Translations under genes and position numbers: made by a program
DNA from: CAZWUZ01 sp964637655 [NCBI: uncultured bacterium]
GTDB lineage: Bacteria; DAOPZR01
Assembly (NCBI GenBank): GCA_964637655.1
Contig: CAZWUZ010000001.1
Coordinates: forward strand, 1-64,000
Direction of reading: 5' to 3'
Length of the DNA stretch: 64,000 nucleotides
Part shown: piece by piece, positions 9,396 to 18,935 of the stretch
Numbering within the stretch: the stretch's first letter is position 1
How the letters are laid out: each line of letters opens with the position of its first letter
The notes under the pieces: generated by a model
The model's input: only the letters and a program-made list of their open reading frames with translations
What the model was told of the DNA's origin: nothing
Databases searched by the model: none

Positions 9396-10328
9396 TCACG
9401 GGACTACCTGCCCGGCCAGTTGTCCGGCCCGAAAACGGCGAACCTTGCGGGTCAGCCAGAAATCAAGTACGCCAAGCGCCACAACATTCAGTACCACCAG
9501 GCCAACACAGCCGAGCAATCCGGTCATCAGCAGTGAGATAAATCCTGTCAATCCTGCGCCCATAATGAAGAATCCGACTACAAAAGCAACAATTGCGATG
9601 CCGCCAATGAAAATGATATTCGCCACAATCCAGCCACCAGCAAGATACAGGATGAATGCTCCCGAAAAACATCCGGAGCAGAGCGACCGGATAATCCTGA
9701 TGAGCAGCACCAGTCCTGCCAGTGCGATGAGGCCGGCAACAGCGAACAGGGAATACCGTTTCCATGCCGGCCACGGCCGCGTGATTTCTGATTCTGCTGC
9801 CGGAATCGTCTCCGTCAGGGTCGGCGGGTCAATCACTGACGGTTTGCGCCGCTGCCGCTCCCATTCCTTCCGGAGTTGCTGATAGAACTGACGCGCAGCA
9901 CCCTCCGTGCCGCCGATATAGACCACTTTCGTAACACTCAATGCGCACCTGACACGTATCTGATGCGCCTCACTCATCTCGGCGGCCGGGACGAAATCAA
10001 GCGCGTAGATCGCCGGATAGGAGGCGTACCATTTTTCCGGGTCACGCTCGCCGCGCCAGTAGGTGGCAAGTCGCTGGTCGGTGAAAAAGGTGCCGCCGAC
10101 TTCGAAACTCGCATTATTGGCTATCAGGATGACCTGCTCGTTATCGCCCAGCAACCCCTGCCCCTGCAGGAACGCGCGTTCATCCGTCGACAGTTCACTC
10201 CCTGCCTGCGGTGTCCCGCAACCGGCCAGCAGCATGATGACAAGGCATCCGGCAACCAGCACATGCCATGCGGTTTTGGCCGTCCTCACACCAGCACCCG
10301 TTCTGCAAACCACCGTATGTGTCCTCAT
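9396..10328 (-). CDS. Lipoprotein-like protein with C-terminal membrane helices
   Basis: A signal sequence ends in the lipobox LAGC (Cys 37), so the mature N-terminus may be lipid-modified. Residues 45-150 form a soluble domain that includes a pattern (EQVILIANN...FFTDQRLATYW) like the PH-related YcxB/bPH folds. At least three hydrophobic helices follow (about 195-285), and the tail is basic. A lipidated N-terminus together with several helices is unusual, so the first helix may be a plain anchor instead. The ATG overlaps the upstream stop. Confidence 0.6.
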   Translation of the reverse strand: MRTHTVVCRTGAGVRTAKTAWHVLVAGCLVIMLLAGCGTPQAGSELSTDERAFLQGQGLLGDNEQVILIANNASFEVGGTFFTDQRLATYWRGERDPEKWYASYPAIYALDFVPAAEMSEAHQIRVRCALSVTKVVYIGGTEGAARQFYQQLRKEWERQRRKPSVIDPPTLTETIPAAESEITRPWPAWKRYSLFAVAGLIALAGLVLLIRIIRSLCSGCFSGAFILYLAGGWIVANIIFIGGIAIVAFVVGFFIMGAGLTGFISLLMTGLLGCVGLVVLNVVALGVLDFWLTRKVRRFRAGQLAGQVVP

Positions 10329-10864
10329 GGTGCATCATTGCTACGCCGACTGAAGAGTTTCCTGATGCCCAGTACAGCATAGATGCAAACTATCCACTGC
10401 CACAGCGAGAGAATGAGGTAGGTCAGCCCGGCAAGAATAATCGTTTTCATCCCGGCGCCGGAGTAGCCCTTGACCGTTCGCGGCATGATATCTGAGGGTG
10501 ACGCCGATTCCGCAGCCGCTGCCAGTTGCACGTCTTCCGGCGCTACCTTGAGCAATGCGACTGCGCTCTCAGCGCGATCCTCGCGCACGCGCAGGATTTT
10601 GTTGCGCCCGCCCCAGGCATAATTGAGCGCATTATCCGGCGTGTCGGTCAGTATGCTCTCGATGCCCGCCTCCGCCAACAGTCCGCGCGCCAGTTCCGCT
10701 TCCGGCTGTATATTGTACTCCGCGATGGCTACCGTCTCGAGATACGTCTCGGGCGTTGGCGGCGGACTCCAGGCAAATACCGCCCCGCATTGCGGACAGG
10801 TCATGTCGTCCGGCGCAATGGGGGTCTCGCATACCGCGCAGGGCAGCGTCGTTGTTCGCCGCAT
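10325..10864 (-). CDS. Zinc ribbon plus DUF2007-like domain, membrane-anchored
   Basis: The start at 10864 lies two bases after the upstream stop and gives 179 residues. A zinc ribbon comes first (CAVC...CPQC, about 9-27). A DUF2007-type domain follows (about 40-108: strand, helix AELARGLLAEAGI, strand, then RVREDRAESAVALL). One transmembrane helix lies near 142-163. DUF2007 is annotated as a putative signal-transducing domain related to PII-like folds; its ligand is unknown. Family fit is good. Confidence 0.75.
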   Translation of the reverse strand: MRRTTTLPCAVCETPIAPDDMTCPQCGAVFAWSPPPTPETYLETVAIAEYNIQPEAELARGLLAEAGIESILTDTPDNALNYAWGGRNKILRVREDRAESAVALLKVAPEDVQLAAAAESASPSDIMPRTVKGYSGAGMKTIILAGLTYLILSLWQWIVCIYAVLGIRKLFSRRSNDAP

Positions 10865-10866
10865 GG

Positions 10867-12894
10867 TCAACTCCCCACCCGTGACAGCATCTGTCCGGCA
10901 GTATGTTGCGCGATTTCGCTGGTGGCGCTCACCGCCCATGCCTCCGCACGACTGCGGTAGTACCCGCTGCGGCGCATGTCGCCATACAGCGCCGCGGCCT
11001 GTGCGGCGCCGGCGAAACTCTGCACGAACGCCGAACGCAATTCCTCACTGCGGCGAATGTCTGCGTCGTTCACACCGGGACTGCGTTCACCGGCTCGCTG
11101 CGCGCGGCGGGACAACGACTGCATCCAGTCCTCCAGCGCCAACGCCGCATAACGCCGGTACTGTTCGGCGGACCTCCGGTCACCGCGCTCCAGCAGCAAC
11201 GCTCCGCACAGTTGCCGGTTGTGCGGATTATCCTCCAAACGCGCCGCCAGCAGGAATTGTTCAGTTGCCGCCAGGGTGTCGCCGCGCAGGTAGGCGGTCA
11301 GGCCCGCGTTGTAATGTACCTGCGCATAATGCGGAGCAACCCGCATCAACTGCCGGTAGTTGTCTGCCGCTTCTTCCACCCTGCCCAATTGCAGATTGAT
11401 ATAGGCACGTTTGTACCATGCGCCCGGATCGTTGCGGTTGTCTGTCAGTGCTGCGGTAAGCATGGTATGTGCTTCCAGCCATACCGGCCGGTTGTCCTCG
11501 GTTACCGCCCCCCCGGCATTCTGCAGTAGCGCCTCACCGCGTTTGGCCAGCATGTGCGCAGAAAACATTCGCCACTCCAGCAAGCCGACCACAACAAAGA
11601 TTCCTGCCAGACTGGCCATGGCAAGGTACTGCCGCGCCTTGACCGGAGTTGCCGTGGTTGTTTCTTCCTCTTCCCTCGCACCGCCCGCAAGGATAAGAAC
11701 AAGGCCAATGACCGTGCCTGCGACAATTTCCATCGGGGGACGTCGGCCGTGCGGCAGGTCAAAAGCCATGGTTGCCAGCAGCGCGGCGCTGCTGAGCAGG
11801 CCGATAAGCAGGTGCCGGCGGAACCCGTTGCGTTCATTGTGCAGTGCGCGCAGGCCGAGATGAAGCACCGCGCCAATACACCATACGGCGAGCACCAGTC
11901 CGACCATGCCCTGCTCCGCGGCAATGGTTGCATATTCGCTGCCGGGCGACTGCATGGTATGACTTACCCCGAGTCGGTGATACTGCGGCGTACGGAAGCG
12001 CGGGAAGTGCGTCGCGAACATACCAATCCCCTGCCCGAAGACCGGGCTATCCGCCCACATCCGCGCCGTCCCGCTCCAAATCACCTGCCGTACCGTGGTG
12101 GCGAATTCACTGGTATGTCTGCTGATCAGCCCGCTCGTACTGGCGATCAGCAGCACCGCGCCGGCTGCTGCGGCAACCAATGCATTTTTGTATCCCGTAC
12201 GAGCCGCGCCGGTCAGTGCCTGCAGGGCGACAAACACGAACAACGCCAGCAGCAGCGCTGTATTCACGTCGGGATTACTGATCTCATAGATGCACCACGC
12301 AGCGCCAATACTGCACAGGCAGAGCAGCACCCTGAGAAGCCAGTGCCGGCAGGCGAGCAGCATTGCCAGCATCAGCGGTAGCACGCTGGCAATGAACAGC
12401 ACCAGTTGGCATGGGCAGCACAAGCCCGCCAGCATCACCGGCATGCCCCATTCGATCACATCGTAGCCCGTATGCTGCAGCAGCGCGTAAACAATGTTGT
12501 AGACGGCCGCCGCCAGCAGCGCGCCGATCAGCAGCAGCAATTCCCGCCGCGTCCTGACATGTTCGTAGACCAGCCAGATGAACAGGATTCCGGTCGCATA
12601 GTAGGCGGTAGCGGCCAGCGACGGTGCGGTCGGTGAAAATACCAGCGAAGCAACGCAACCGAGCAGCAGGCAGAGCAGCGGCAGCGCAGCCGGCATAAAA
12701 CGGAAGCGGATGTTGCCCGCAAGCAGCAGTCGCGCGAACCAAAGACAGGTCATCCCTGCAACCATTACCTGTCCAATCACCGTCTTGATTATGCCGGTGT
12801 CCTCCGTGGACAGGGAGAACACGGTCGCTGTCAGCACAACACACAGCGCCAGACCATACACGACAGTCTGCCGCATGTATTCAGCCGCGTTCAT
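10867..12894 (-). CDS. O-antigen ligase / polymerase-like membrane protein with TPRs
   Basis: The 675 residues hold about eleven transmembrane helices (to about 450). A large periplasmic loop contains the Wzy_C-type pattern, His-rich and then E-x-G (HTMQSPGSEYATIAAEQG, about 305-322). TPR repeats follow at about 475-590. WaaL/Wzy-family proteins join or ligate glycan chains from lipid carriers at the periplasmic face. The Wzy_C plus TPR form is common in PVC and FCB bacteria and in some pilin glycosyltransferases. No other glycan genes are nearby, so the substrate cannot be named. Confidence 0.8.
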   Translation of the reverse strand: MNAAEYMRQTVVYGLALCVVLTATVFSLSTEDTGIIKTVIGQVMVAGMTCLWFARLLLAGNIRFRFMPAALPLLCLLLGCVASLVFSPTAPSLAATAYYATGILFIWLVYEHVRTRRELLLLIGALLAAAVYNIVYALLQHTGYDVIEWGMPVMLAGLCCPCQLVLFIASVLPLMLAMLLACRHWLLRVLLCLCSIGAAWCIYEISNPDVNTALLLALFVFVALQALTGAARTGYKNALVAAAAGAVLLIASTSGLISRHTSEFATTVRQVIWSGTARMWADSPVFGQGIGMFATHFPRFRTPQYHRLGVSHTMQSPGSEYATIAAEQGMVGLVLAVWCIGAVLHLGLRALHNERNGFRRHLLIGLLSSAALLATMAFDLPHGRRPPMEIVAGTVIGLVLILAGGAREEEETTTATPVKARQYLAMASLAGIFVVVGLLEWRMFSAHMLAKRGEALLQNAGGAVTEDNRPVWLEAHTMLTAALTDNRNDPGAWYKRAYINLQLGRVEEAADNYRQLMRVAPHYAQVHYNAGLTAYLRGDTLAATEQFLLAARLEDNPHNRQLCGALLLERGDRRSAEQYRRYAALALEDWMQSLSRRAQRAGERSPGVNDADIRRSEELRSAFVQSFAGAAQAAALYGDMRRSGYYRSRAEAWAVSATSEIAQHTAGQMLSRVGS

Positions 12895-12924
12895 GCGCGC
12901 CCTTTCCGTTCAGACACACGCAGA

Positions 12925-13197
12925 TCAAGTGCCATACACCACGTTCACAATCAGCGCGTATTCGCCGCCCACCACCAGCGCGCAGGCGAGCACAAAGGCG
13001 AAGAGTTTCATCTCCGCCCACTTGTCATCCCAGAACCTGCCGCGCAACGCCGAGATGAAGTCAGGGGTCAGCATGTACATCAGCGACTCCTTGATCCCCT
13101 CGCTGTCCCCAAACATGCCGCGCAGCAGATACAGATAGCACGGCACATTCAGTATCACCAGCATCGTCAGCAGGAAGGGATGCTCAACCATGTCCAT
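12925..13197 (-). CDS. Small two-helix membrane protein
   Basis: Ninety residues with hydrophobic helices at about 8-27 and 64-86 and an acidic/basic loop between them. Starts at 13197 and 13191 are both possible. It sits 30 bases before the polymerase-like gene in the same run. No family recognised. Confidence 0.6.
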   Translation of the reverse strand: MDMVEHPFLLTMLVILNVPCYLYLLRGMFGDSEGIKESLMYMLTPDFISALRGRFWDDKWAEMKLFAFVLACALVVGGEYALIVNVVYGT

Positions 13198-13239
13198 GCG
13201 CTTCTCCTTTGCGCCAATGCCCTTCGCGGTTCACAGCAT

Positions 13240-13845
13240 CTACCCGGTAGTCCGCAGATAATAGCCCGTCCGTGCTGCCGGCTGATACAGCAGCAGCGCA
13301 CAGCCGCCGGTCGCTTCGCCGGTCATGATCAGGTAGCCATCAGCACCACGCAGCGCCTCATGCGTCCACCAGTCGGGTTGTGACTCGTATTCCGTCAGGG
13401 CAAAGACAGCATGCGGGCGCGGCAGGGTATCGTTCCCCTCCTGCGTCGTCGCCTGCAGCACCAGATCACCCGGAGTAGCATCGATGTATTCTCCACCCGC
13501 GTACACTGCAATTTTTCCATGCTTCGTCACCCCGAGCGCAGGCACGAGCATAGCAATGTCCGCCTGCTCAGCCGCAAACCGGTACCAGTGGATACCATTC
13601 GGGCCGACCGAGGTCCGCGTCGCCGCAACATCACGTATGCCGCCCGGCAGCGTGAATTGTTCAATTGCACTCTTCGCACCGCCAAAACGGCACCAGGCAG
13701 TCACCCCCATGTCATACCGCAATGACTCCAGCGCATCTTCACCCGACTGCGTGCAGGTCCATGGCATGAACGGGAGCAGCAGCAGGCAGAGAAACAGAAC
13801 AGCCCCGCCCAGCAGCATAAGCGAGATCCGGTTATCGCGGTTCAT
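13240..13845 (-). CDS. Anchored periplasmic protein, three-member local family
   Basis: An N-terminal transmembrane or signal helix (about 8-27) precedes a beta-rich domain. The ordered landmarks are a W-Y-R-F strand, an acidic D-I-A turn, a D-W-W motif near 165, then G-A-D-G-Y-L-I and a closing strand. The same landmarks in the same order occur in 56116-56652 and 56649-57179 (E-W-F-S-F, G-W-W, G-A-D-A-Y-I; E-W-Y-R-F, P-W-W). The three are therefore a family. Function unknown. This copy is 43 kb from the other two. Confidence 0.6.
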   Translation of the reverse strand: MNRDNRISLMLLGGAVLFLCLLLLPFMPWTCTQSGEDALESLRYDMGVTAWCRFGGAKSAIEQFTLPGGIRDVAATRTSVGPNGIHWYRFAAEQADIAMLVPALGVTKHGKIAVYAGGEYIDATPGDLVLQATTQEGNDTLPRPHAVFALTEYESQPDWWTHEALRGADGYLIMTGEATGGCALLLYQPAARTGYYLRTTG

Positions 13846-13866
13846 CGGTTTTCTCCGTTATCGTCA

Positions 13867-16800
13867 TCAGAATATCACCGTGTGGAACATGCCGGACATG
13901 CTACCGACCGCGTTCCGCTGCCGTACGTACTCCAGCCATGACTTGAGCGCCTGCATGGTCGGAAGGCTGATGACCGCCATACGCGGCTGTACTGCCAGCC
14001 CTGAACTGACCGTACGCATGGTCATCCGCGCGCGCAGCATACGTACCGACTCATTCTCCGTCTCGTCCGGTTCCGGCTTCGGGGCTTGGCGCACCTGGAA
14101 ACTGAAGGTATCACCGGCAAACTTGCCGGCCGCTTCCGCCATCTCCCAGATGCGGCGCGGATCGCCCGTCATCCGGTTCCTGGTCGCGCGGATGTGGCTG
14201 CCGGTCGGATTCAAGCGCATAAGTTGCAACAGTGCTTCCTGCCGTTCGCGTGCCGGCAACCATGCCGCCTCGCCCAGTTCATGTATCCGTTCCCAGGCAT
14301 GCAGGTAGTCAGGATCCAGCGCCACGGCAGCACGGAACAGTTCAGCCGCCTCGACGGGCCGTTGCTGCTCGATCCGCAGGTTGCCCAGCAGGTACGCGAC
14401 TCGCGGATTCTGCGGTTGCTCGCGCCGCAGACGTGTGAATACCGTATCCGCATAACCAAGTGCCGTTTCGCCGCCAAACGAATAGCCGCAGCCGAAGCAC
14501 AAATCTTCCATGCGCCCCACCTGTCCGGGGAGCAGTTCGAAGGCCTTGGTGAAATGCACTGCCGCCTCGTCATGCCTCCCCGCGCGCGCAAGTTGGATGG
14601 CCAGTCGCGCCTGGATGCAGTACGCATCGGCAAACTGGTCGAGTCCCTTCTGGTACAACGGCAGCGCCCGCTTGAGCAGCATGGCACCCGCGTAGCGGTC
14701 TGCCAGTTCAGCCGTGCGCACGCCATCGACCAGCGACGCATAGACCGTGGCCGTGGAATCACCACGCAGTCGCAGTATATCGCGCAGCACTTCGTACGCC
14801 CGCACGCGGTTCCCCGGCTGCTGATCGCCATCCGTCGGATCAATGGCGATCGCTTCGCGCACTGCCGCCTCGGCCGCTGCCAATTCGCCCCGCTGCATCA
14901 GTGCCACTGCCTTCCAGATCAGCGGGCGTTCCTCGAAGCGGTCGCGTGTCATCAGTTCATCGTAATACGCCAGCAGGTCGGGCGGATTGAGTTGCTGCAG
15001 CAGCACGTGCGCCGAGTCCGACCCCTGATTCTGCTGCAGCAGATAGCGCGTAAGTTGCAGTGCCTCGTCACGACGTCCCGCCTGACGGAGCGAGTCGGCG
15101 AGGTAGTAGAGCGTTGCTTCCCTTTCGTATTCATTGGTCAGCACCGCCGCAAGGTCGGTGTCCGGCCAGATGGCTGCCTGTTCGAACAGTGCGAGCACCT
15201 GCTGCCACTGCCCGGCACGGTGATAGATTTGGACGAGTTGGCGCGCCTCATCTTCGTAGGTCAGTGCCGTTGACGGGTCACGCTCCGCTTTCGCTTTTTC
15301 CCGCATCGCAGTCATGATGACACGCTGCGCCTCAGCAAGATGTCCGTTATTCAACAGCGGTTCGATAATCTGGCGATACCAGTAATAATGCAGTTGATGT
15401 TGGACATTTCCCGGCTGCATGAGCCGCAGCCCGTCATCCGCCATCGTCTTCCCCAGTTCCGCCTCCTGCGCTGTTCCGCCCTGCAGCAACTCTCCTGCTT
15501 TCAGCGCCATTTGGCCGAATCCGCTCATGGCATTATCACCGGAATACGGGTCGGGTCTGGCCACTCCGCTGTCGGCCGGCATTGGCCAGGCCGCCACCTG
15601 CCGTACCAGTGCTGCAGCCTCGACAATGCGATCCTCTGCCAGCAGCGCCTGCAGCAGATGTCGGGCGATCATGACGCGATTGGGCAATGCCGGTGAATCT
15701 GCCAGTGTTTGCTGCGCCAGCAGGCGCAGTTCGTCCGGTTTCCCCTCTTCAAGCATGCGGCTGGCATAGACAGCCCACAGGCCCGACTGCGGCTTGCGGA
15801 GCAGCACCGTACGCAGGAACTGACGCATCGCCGGGCCATGGCCGCGCCGTGCCATCTGTGTGATCACGCCATGCAGGGAATACATCCGGTCCTCGCGTTC
15901 CAGCATCGCCATCGCTTCGTCGATCCGTCCGCGCACTACCAGCCCGAGACAATAATACGCCTGGGCCTCGCGGAACTGCCAGTCGTTCTCCGGCTTGCGG
16001 AACTGCTGCAGGCAGCGCTCGTACAGCGCGAAGCCGTCGGGCGATTCGGTCAGTTGCCACTGTGCGGCCCCGAGGGCGGGCGTGTCGACAGCCAACGCTA
16101 GTTCCCGCGCCAGGCGGCGCGTGGCGTTTTCCTTCTCCATGCTGAATTGCACCGGCAGGCGCAGTGCGCGCTTGAGCAGCACTGCCGCCCGCGCCGGTCC
16201 GATGGCCGTCACCAGGTCAGGGACGTTCAGTCCGCTCCTGCCGTACCGTCTGATTTCCTCGTGCGTGCGCAGGTACTCTTCCAGCACCTGCAGCTGCAGT
16301 TCGAATGCCGCCGCCAGCGAGTCGGGATTGTCACAGGTGGCGATATACGCGTCGAGCATGCCGCCGACCGCGCGCATCGCGCCCTCCGCATTGTAGCCGC
16401 GCTCTTCGTCCGGTAGTGTCGTGGCCGCGGTCTGCAATTCGCGCCAGAAGGTTTCCCGGTCATTGGTCAGCACCGCGCCTGTCAGGCGCAGCGACGCATC
16501 CGTATCCGCAGCCAGCAGCGGCCACGCATCGGGACCCGGCAACACGTTCCACAGCAGATCGAGATCTGGCGGCATGATCGCCCGCCCCGGCCGCATGCGA
16601 TACGCGTACTTCTGCTGCATAAATTCACGGAACAATACGCCCCAGCGCCTGCCTGACTCTGCTGCCGGCAGTTGCGGCTGCTCCTGTTCATACTGCTCGA
16701 CGCGCTGCATGAAGAGTTCCTGCGGATCGCTGTCGGTCGCCTCTGCGGTATCCGCTGCCGTCGTGTCGGCAAGTTCCGCCAGTATCGCGCTCACCGGCAG

Positions 16801-16875
16801 CAGTTCGTCCGCCGCCGCCAACGCTGGCGCACCCGCAAGCATGGCGCATACCACTACGATAATCCTCAGGCACAT
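13867..16875 (-). CDS. Large exported TPR protein
   Basis: The 1002-residue product begins with a signal peptide (VVVCAMLAGAPALA, cleavage near 21). It continues as almost uninterrupted TPR-type helical hairpins (clear examples near 640-700 and 790-870), with a short non-repeat C-terminus. A Shine-Dalgarno GGAGG lies upstream of the ATG at 16875. It is the first gene of the long operon running to the window edge. TPR solenoids bind proteins, so a periplasmic scaffold is the simplest reading. No catalytic domain is visible. Confidence 0.75.
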   Translation of the reverse strand: MCLRIIVVVCAMLAGAPALAAADELLPVSAILAELADTTAADTAEATDSDPQELFMQRVEQYEQEQPQLPAAESGRRWGVLFREFMQQKYAYRMRPGRAIMPPDLDLLWNVLPGPDAWPLLAADTDASLRLTGAVLTNDRETFWRELQTAATTLPDEERGYNAEGAMRAVGGMLDAYIATCDNPDSLAAAFELQLQVLEEYLRTHEEIRRYGRSGLNVPDLVTAIGPARAAVLLKRALRLPVQFSMEKENATRRLARELALAVDTPALGAAQWQLTESPDGFALYERCLQQFRKPENDWQFREAQAYYCLGLVVRGRIDEAMAMLEREDRMYSLHGVITQMARRGHGPAMRQFLRTVLLRKPQSGLWAVYASRMLEEGKPDELRLLAQQTLADSPALPNRVMIARHLLQALLAEDRIVEAAALVRQVAAWPMPADSGVARPDPYSGDNAMSGFGQMALKAGELLQGGTAQEAELGKTMADDGLRLMQPGNVQHQLHYYWYRQIIEPLLNNGHLAEAQRVIMTAMREKAKAERDPSTALTYEDEARQLVQIYHRAGQWQQVLALFEQAAIWPDTDLAAVLTNEYEREATLYYLADSLRQAGRRDEALQLTRYLLQQNQGSDSAHVLLQQLNPPDLLAYYDELMTRDRFEERPLIWKAVALMQRGELAAAEAAVREAIAIDPTDGDQQPGNRVRAYEVLRDILRLRGDSTATVYASLVDGVRTAELADRYAGAMLLKRALPLYQKGLDQFADAYCIQARLAIQLARAGRHDEAAVHFTKAFELLPGQVGRMEDLCFGCGYSFGGETALGYADTVFTRLRREQPQNPRVAYLLGNLRIEQQRPVEAAELFRAAVALDPDYLHAWERIHELGEAAWLPARERQEALLQLMRLNPTGSHIRATRNRMTGDPRRIWEMAEAAGKFAGDTFSFQVRQAPKPEPDETENESVRMLRARMTMRTVSSGLAVQPRMAVISLPTMQALKSWLEYVRQRNAVGSMSGMFHTVIF

Positions 16876-16954
16876 GGTCGTTGCTCCTCCGTGGTCTCGT
16901 CGCTGCCAGTTCTCTGTGTTCCTTGTTCTATCGTAACTATTCAGCCAATCAGTC

Positions 16955-17048
16955 CCCTCTCCTTTGGGAGAGGGCGACGCGCAGCGTCGGGTGAGGGGAT
17001 ATGTCCGCCGTGTCCGCCCTCACCTGCCGCTCCGCGGCTTCCTCTCCC
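16955..17048. repeat. Intergenic multi-hairpin palindromic element
   Basis: Nested inverted repeats fill this gap between two operons: CCCTCTCC/GGAGAGGG (16955-16962 with 16967-16974), CGACGC/GCGTCG (16975-16980 with 16984-16989), GGTGAGGG/CCCTCACC (16990-16997 with 17017-17024) and GCCGC/GCGGC (17026-17038). This resembles the REP/MITE-like palindromes found between genes in many bacteria. It lies downstream of the 17093 gene and could end that transcript. No second copy is present in this window. The remainder of 16876-17092 shows nothing convincing. Confidence 0.65.
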
Positions 17049-17092
17049 GTCAGGAAAGGAAAACATGGAACCGGCTGAACTGATACGTTCCA

Positions 17093-17587
17093 TCACTCAT
17101 GTGCGGCCTCTGACAGTACTACGCCATCGGCGAAATACTGCGAAAGGTACAGTACCTCGCTGGTCCCGACACCCCAGTACAGTACAATTCGCATGCCGCC
17201 ATTTTCGTAAAACGTTCTCACGCCGTCAGACTCACGACCCGTTCCCGTGAATCCTGATTTCGCCACCAGTACGCCCGGCAGTATCGGGACGCACCACCGC
17301 ACAAAAGGATGCGGTCCGTCACTGCGCGGTTGTGGCACCTCCGGGGCGATGTCCGTCTCTGCGCGCTTCTCATTGCACCTCTGCACCCATTGCAGATAGT
17401 GCGCATAACCCTCTTCTGATTGTGCCTGCATATACCGCACATAGGTCTGCCATCCGCCAATCCCGGTAAGCACATAGAGCGCCACTACGCACAGCGACAA
17501 TTTCGGGTAACGTCTGACCAGGCACAGCGGCAAGTGTGCAGCAGCGTGTAGCATGTACATGCTGCTAACCGTGGCCCGCTTTACCAT
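17093..17587 (-). CDS. Single-helix membrane protein
   Basis: With the ATG at 17587 (25 bases after the upstream stop) the product has 164 residues. One transmembrane helix lies at about 30-48, followed by a soluble beta-rich domain. Longer in-frame starts would overlap the upstream gene. It ends the run that begins at padR 25825. Family not recognised. Confidence 0.55.
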   Translation of the reverse strand: MVKRATVSSMYMLHAAAHLPLCLVRRYPKLSLCVVALYVLTGIGGWQTYVRYMQAQSEEGYAHYLQWVQRCNEKRAETDIAPEVPQPRSDGPHPFVRWCVPILPGVLVAKSGFTGTGRESDGVRTFYENGGMRIVLYWGVGTSEVLYLSQYFADGVVLSEAAHE

Positions 17588-17612
17588 GATTGCCGCATCC
17601 TTTCCGGCGACA

Positions 17613-18935
17613 CTACCGCGCCACATAGCGCTGCAACTGCCGGTCATACCGCAGCGTTGCCCGATGCGCGGTGTACCACTCCCGCAGTTGTGCATCGTCA
17701 CCACGGTAATCGAGAAACAGCTTCAGGATATCGCGCCCCTTCAAACGAACACCCACGTGGTTGATTATTTCAGTGTTTTCGTCCATGCTGCTAAGATAGT
17801 ATTCGATTGCATCGACATTTCCTTCCTGAATCGCCAGCAGGGCAATATCCTGATAGAGAATGGCGTCTTCTGGCTGCGCCTGCCATTTTGCGCGAGCCAG
17901 GCGCCAGGCCGCTGACACAGCATTCTCAGTCGGGCATCCGGCACGACGCATGGCGCGATACGCAGTCGTCAAACGGTTACTGTATCCTACCGAACGACCT
18001 TCGTCTGCTATCTCATACTCCGCAATCAGATACCGCTGCAGCAGGGGGAAGGTTGACGTATCCTGCAGCGTGGCGACAGCCAGCGCCCATTCCGGCGACA
18101 CATCATTCATGCGGCTGCGAAACACCCGGAGCACTACTGGCGCCGCTGCCCGTTCCCAATGCCGGGCACGAATCAGGTCGATGAGCTGGAAACAGCGGGG
18201 CAAGGCGGCAATGATCTGCTGCTGGTCGCTGTCCGTCGCCAGCGAATCAATGGCCAGGAGCAGATGCGTGTTTTCCTGAGCATAAGTGGTGACCAGCGCT
18301 TCCAGCAGCAGTCCGAGGCGCTCATGTCCCACCGCTACGAGCCAGCCGATTTCCGGGTCATCGCTGGAATAGTGACTGCGTTTGCGGCCGCGTTCGGTAA
18401 TGTGCCTGATATAGCGACGATACTCTGCTGTGGTCGGAGCAGGCGGCAGCGAGATACCCGCCGAGCTATCCTCGGCAACTGTCGCAGCATATACATGCCT
18501 CTGCGAGAATATCGACCGTATTCTTTCGCTCCCGGTCAGTTCGTCGATGGCCGCATCAACTTCCATCGCGAATTCCGGATAGCGCTTTCTGGCATCTTCG
18601 AGTAGTGATACGTTCTCCCGGCCAACCCGAGCCAGTACGAAACTGATTGAACTCCTGTCATACGCGAGGAATCCCTGTACAGGCAGATAACACGCAAGCA
18701 CGGCATCGATATACTCGCGATATGCTGCGGGTGATGGATTGGCCGGCAATCGCAGTTCTGCCGCCGCTGGATAGCCCGGACACGGAGCCGGACCCGACAA
18801 CTGCCGGTTGAATTCTTCTCTCGCCTGATAATCCGCATACTGATACACTGCCAGAATCAGCACCGCAACCACCGGCAGCAGCAGGATCTCTCTTTTCCAA
18901 TCCCGCCGCACTGTATGCGCCCTACGCGTATTCAC
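17613..18935 (-). CDS. Membrane-anchored HEAT-like repeat protein
   Basis: The 440 residues comprise an N-terminal transmembrane helix (about 15-33) and then alpha-helical pairs suggestive of HEAT/ARM repeats. It is paralogous to 20178-21719. Both carry an A/D-Y-R-R/K-Y-I segment, a Q-x-I-I/R-I-A-A-L-P-R segment, and an H-W-E-R stretch. Both end in a W-Y-x-x-x-R-x-x-L motif. The ATG overlaps the upstream stop. A protein-binding role in the periplasm is an inference. Confidence 0.65.
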   Translation of the reverse strand: MNTRRAHTVRRDWKREILLLPVVAVLILAVYQYADYQAREEFNRQLSGPAPCPGYPAAAELRLPANPSPAAYREYIDAVLACYLPVQGFLAYDRSSISFVLARVGRENVSLLEDARKRYPEFAMEVDAAIDELTGSERIRSIFSQRHVYAATVAEDSSAGISLPPAPTTAEYRRYIRHITERGRKRSHYSSDDPEIGWLVAVGHERLGLLLEALVTTYAQENTHLLLAIDSLATDSDQQQIIAALPRCFQLIDLIRARHWERAAAPVVLRVFRSRMNDVSPEWALAVATLQDTSTFPLLQRYLIAEYEIADEGRSVGYSNRLTTAYRAMRRAGCPTENAVSAAWRLARAKWQAQPEDAILYQDIALLAIQEGNVDAIEYYLSSMDENTEIINHVGVRLKGRDILKLFLDYRGDDAQLREWYTAHRATLRYDRQLQRYVAR

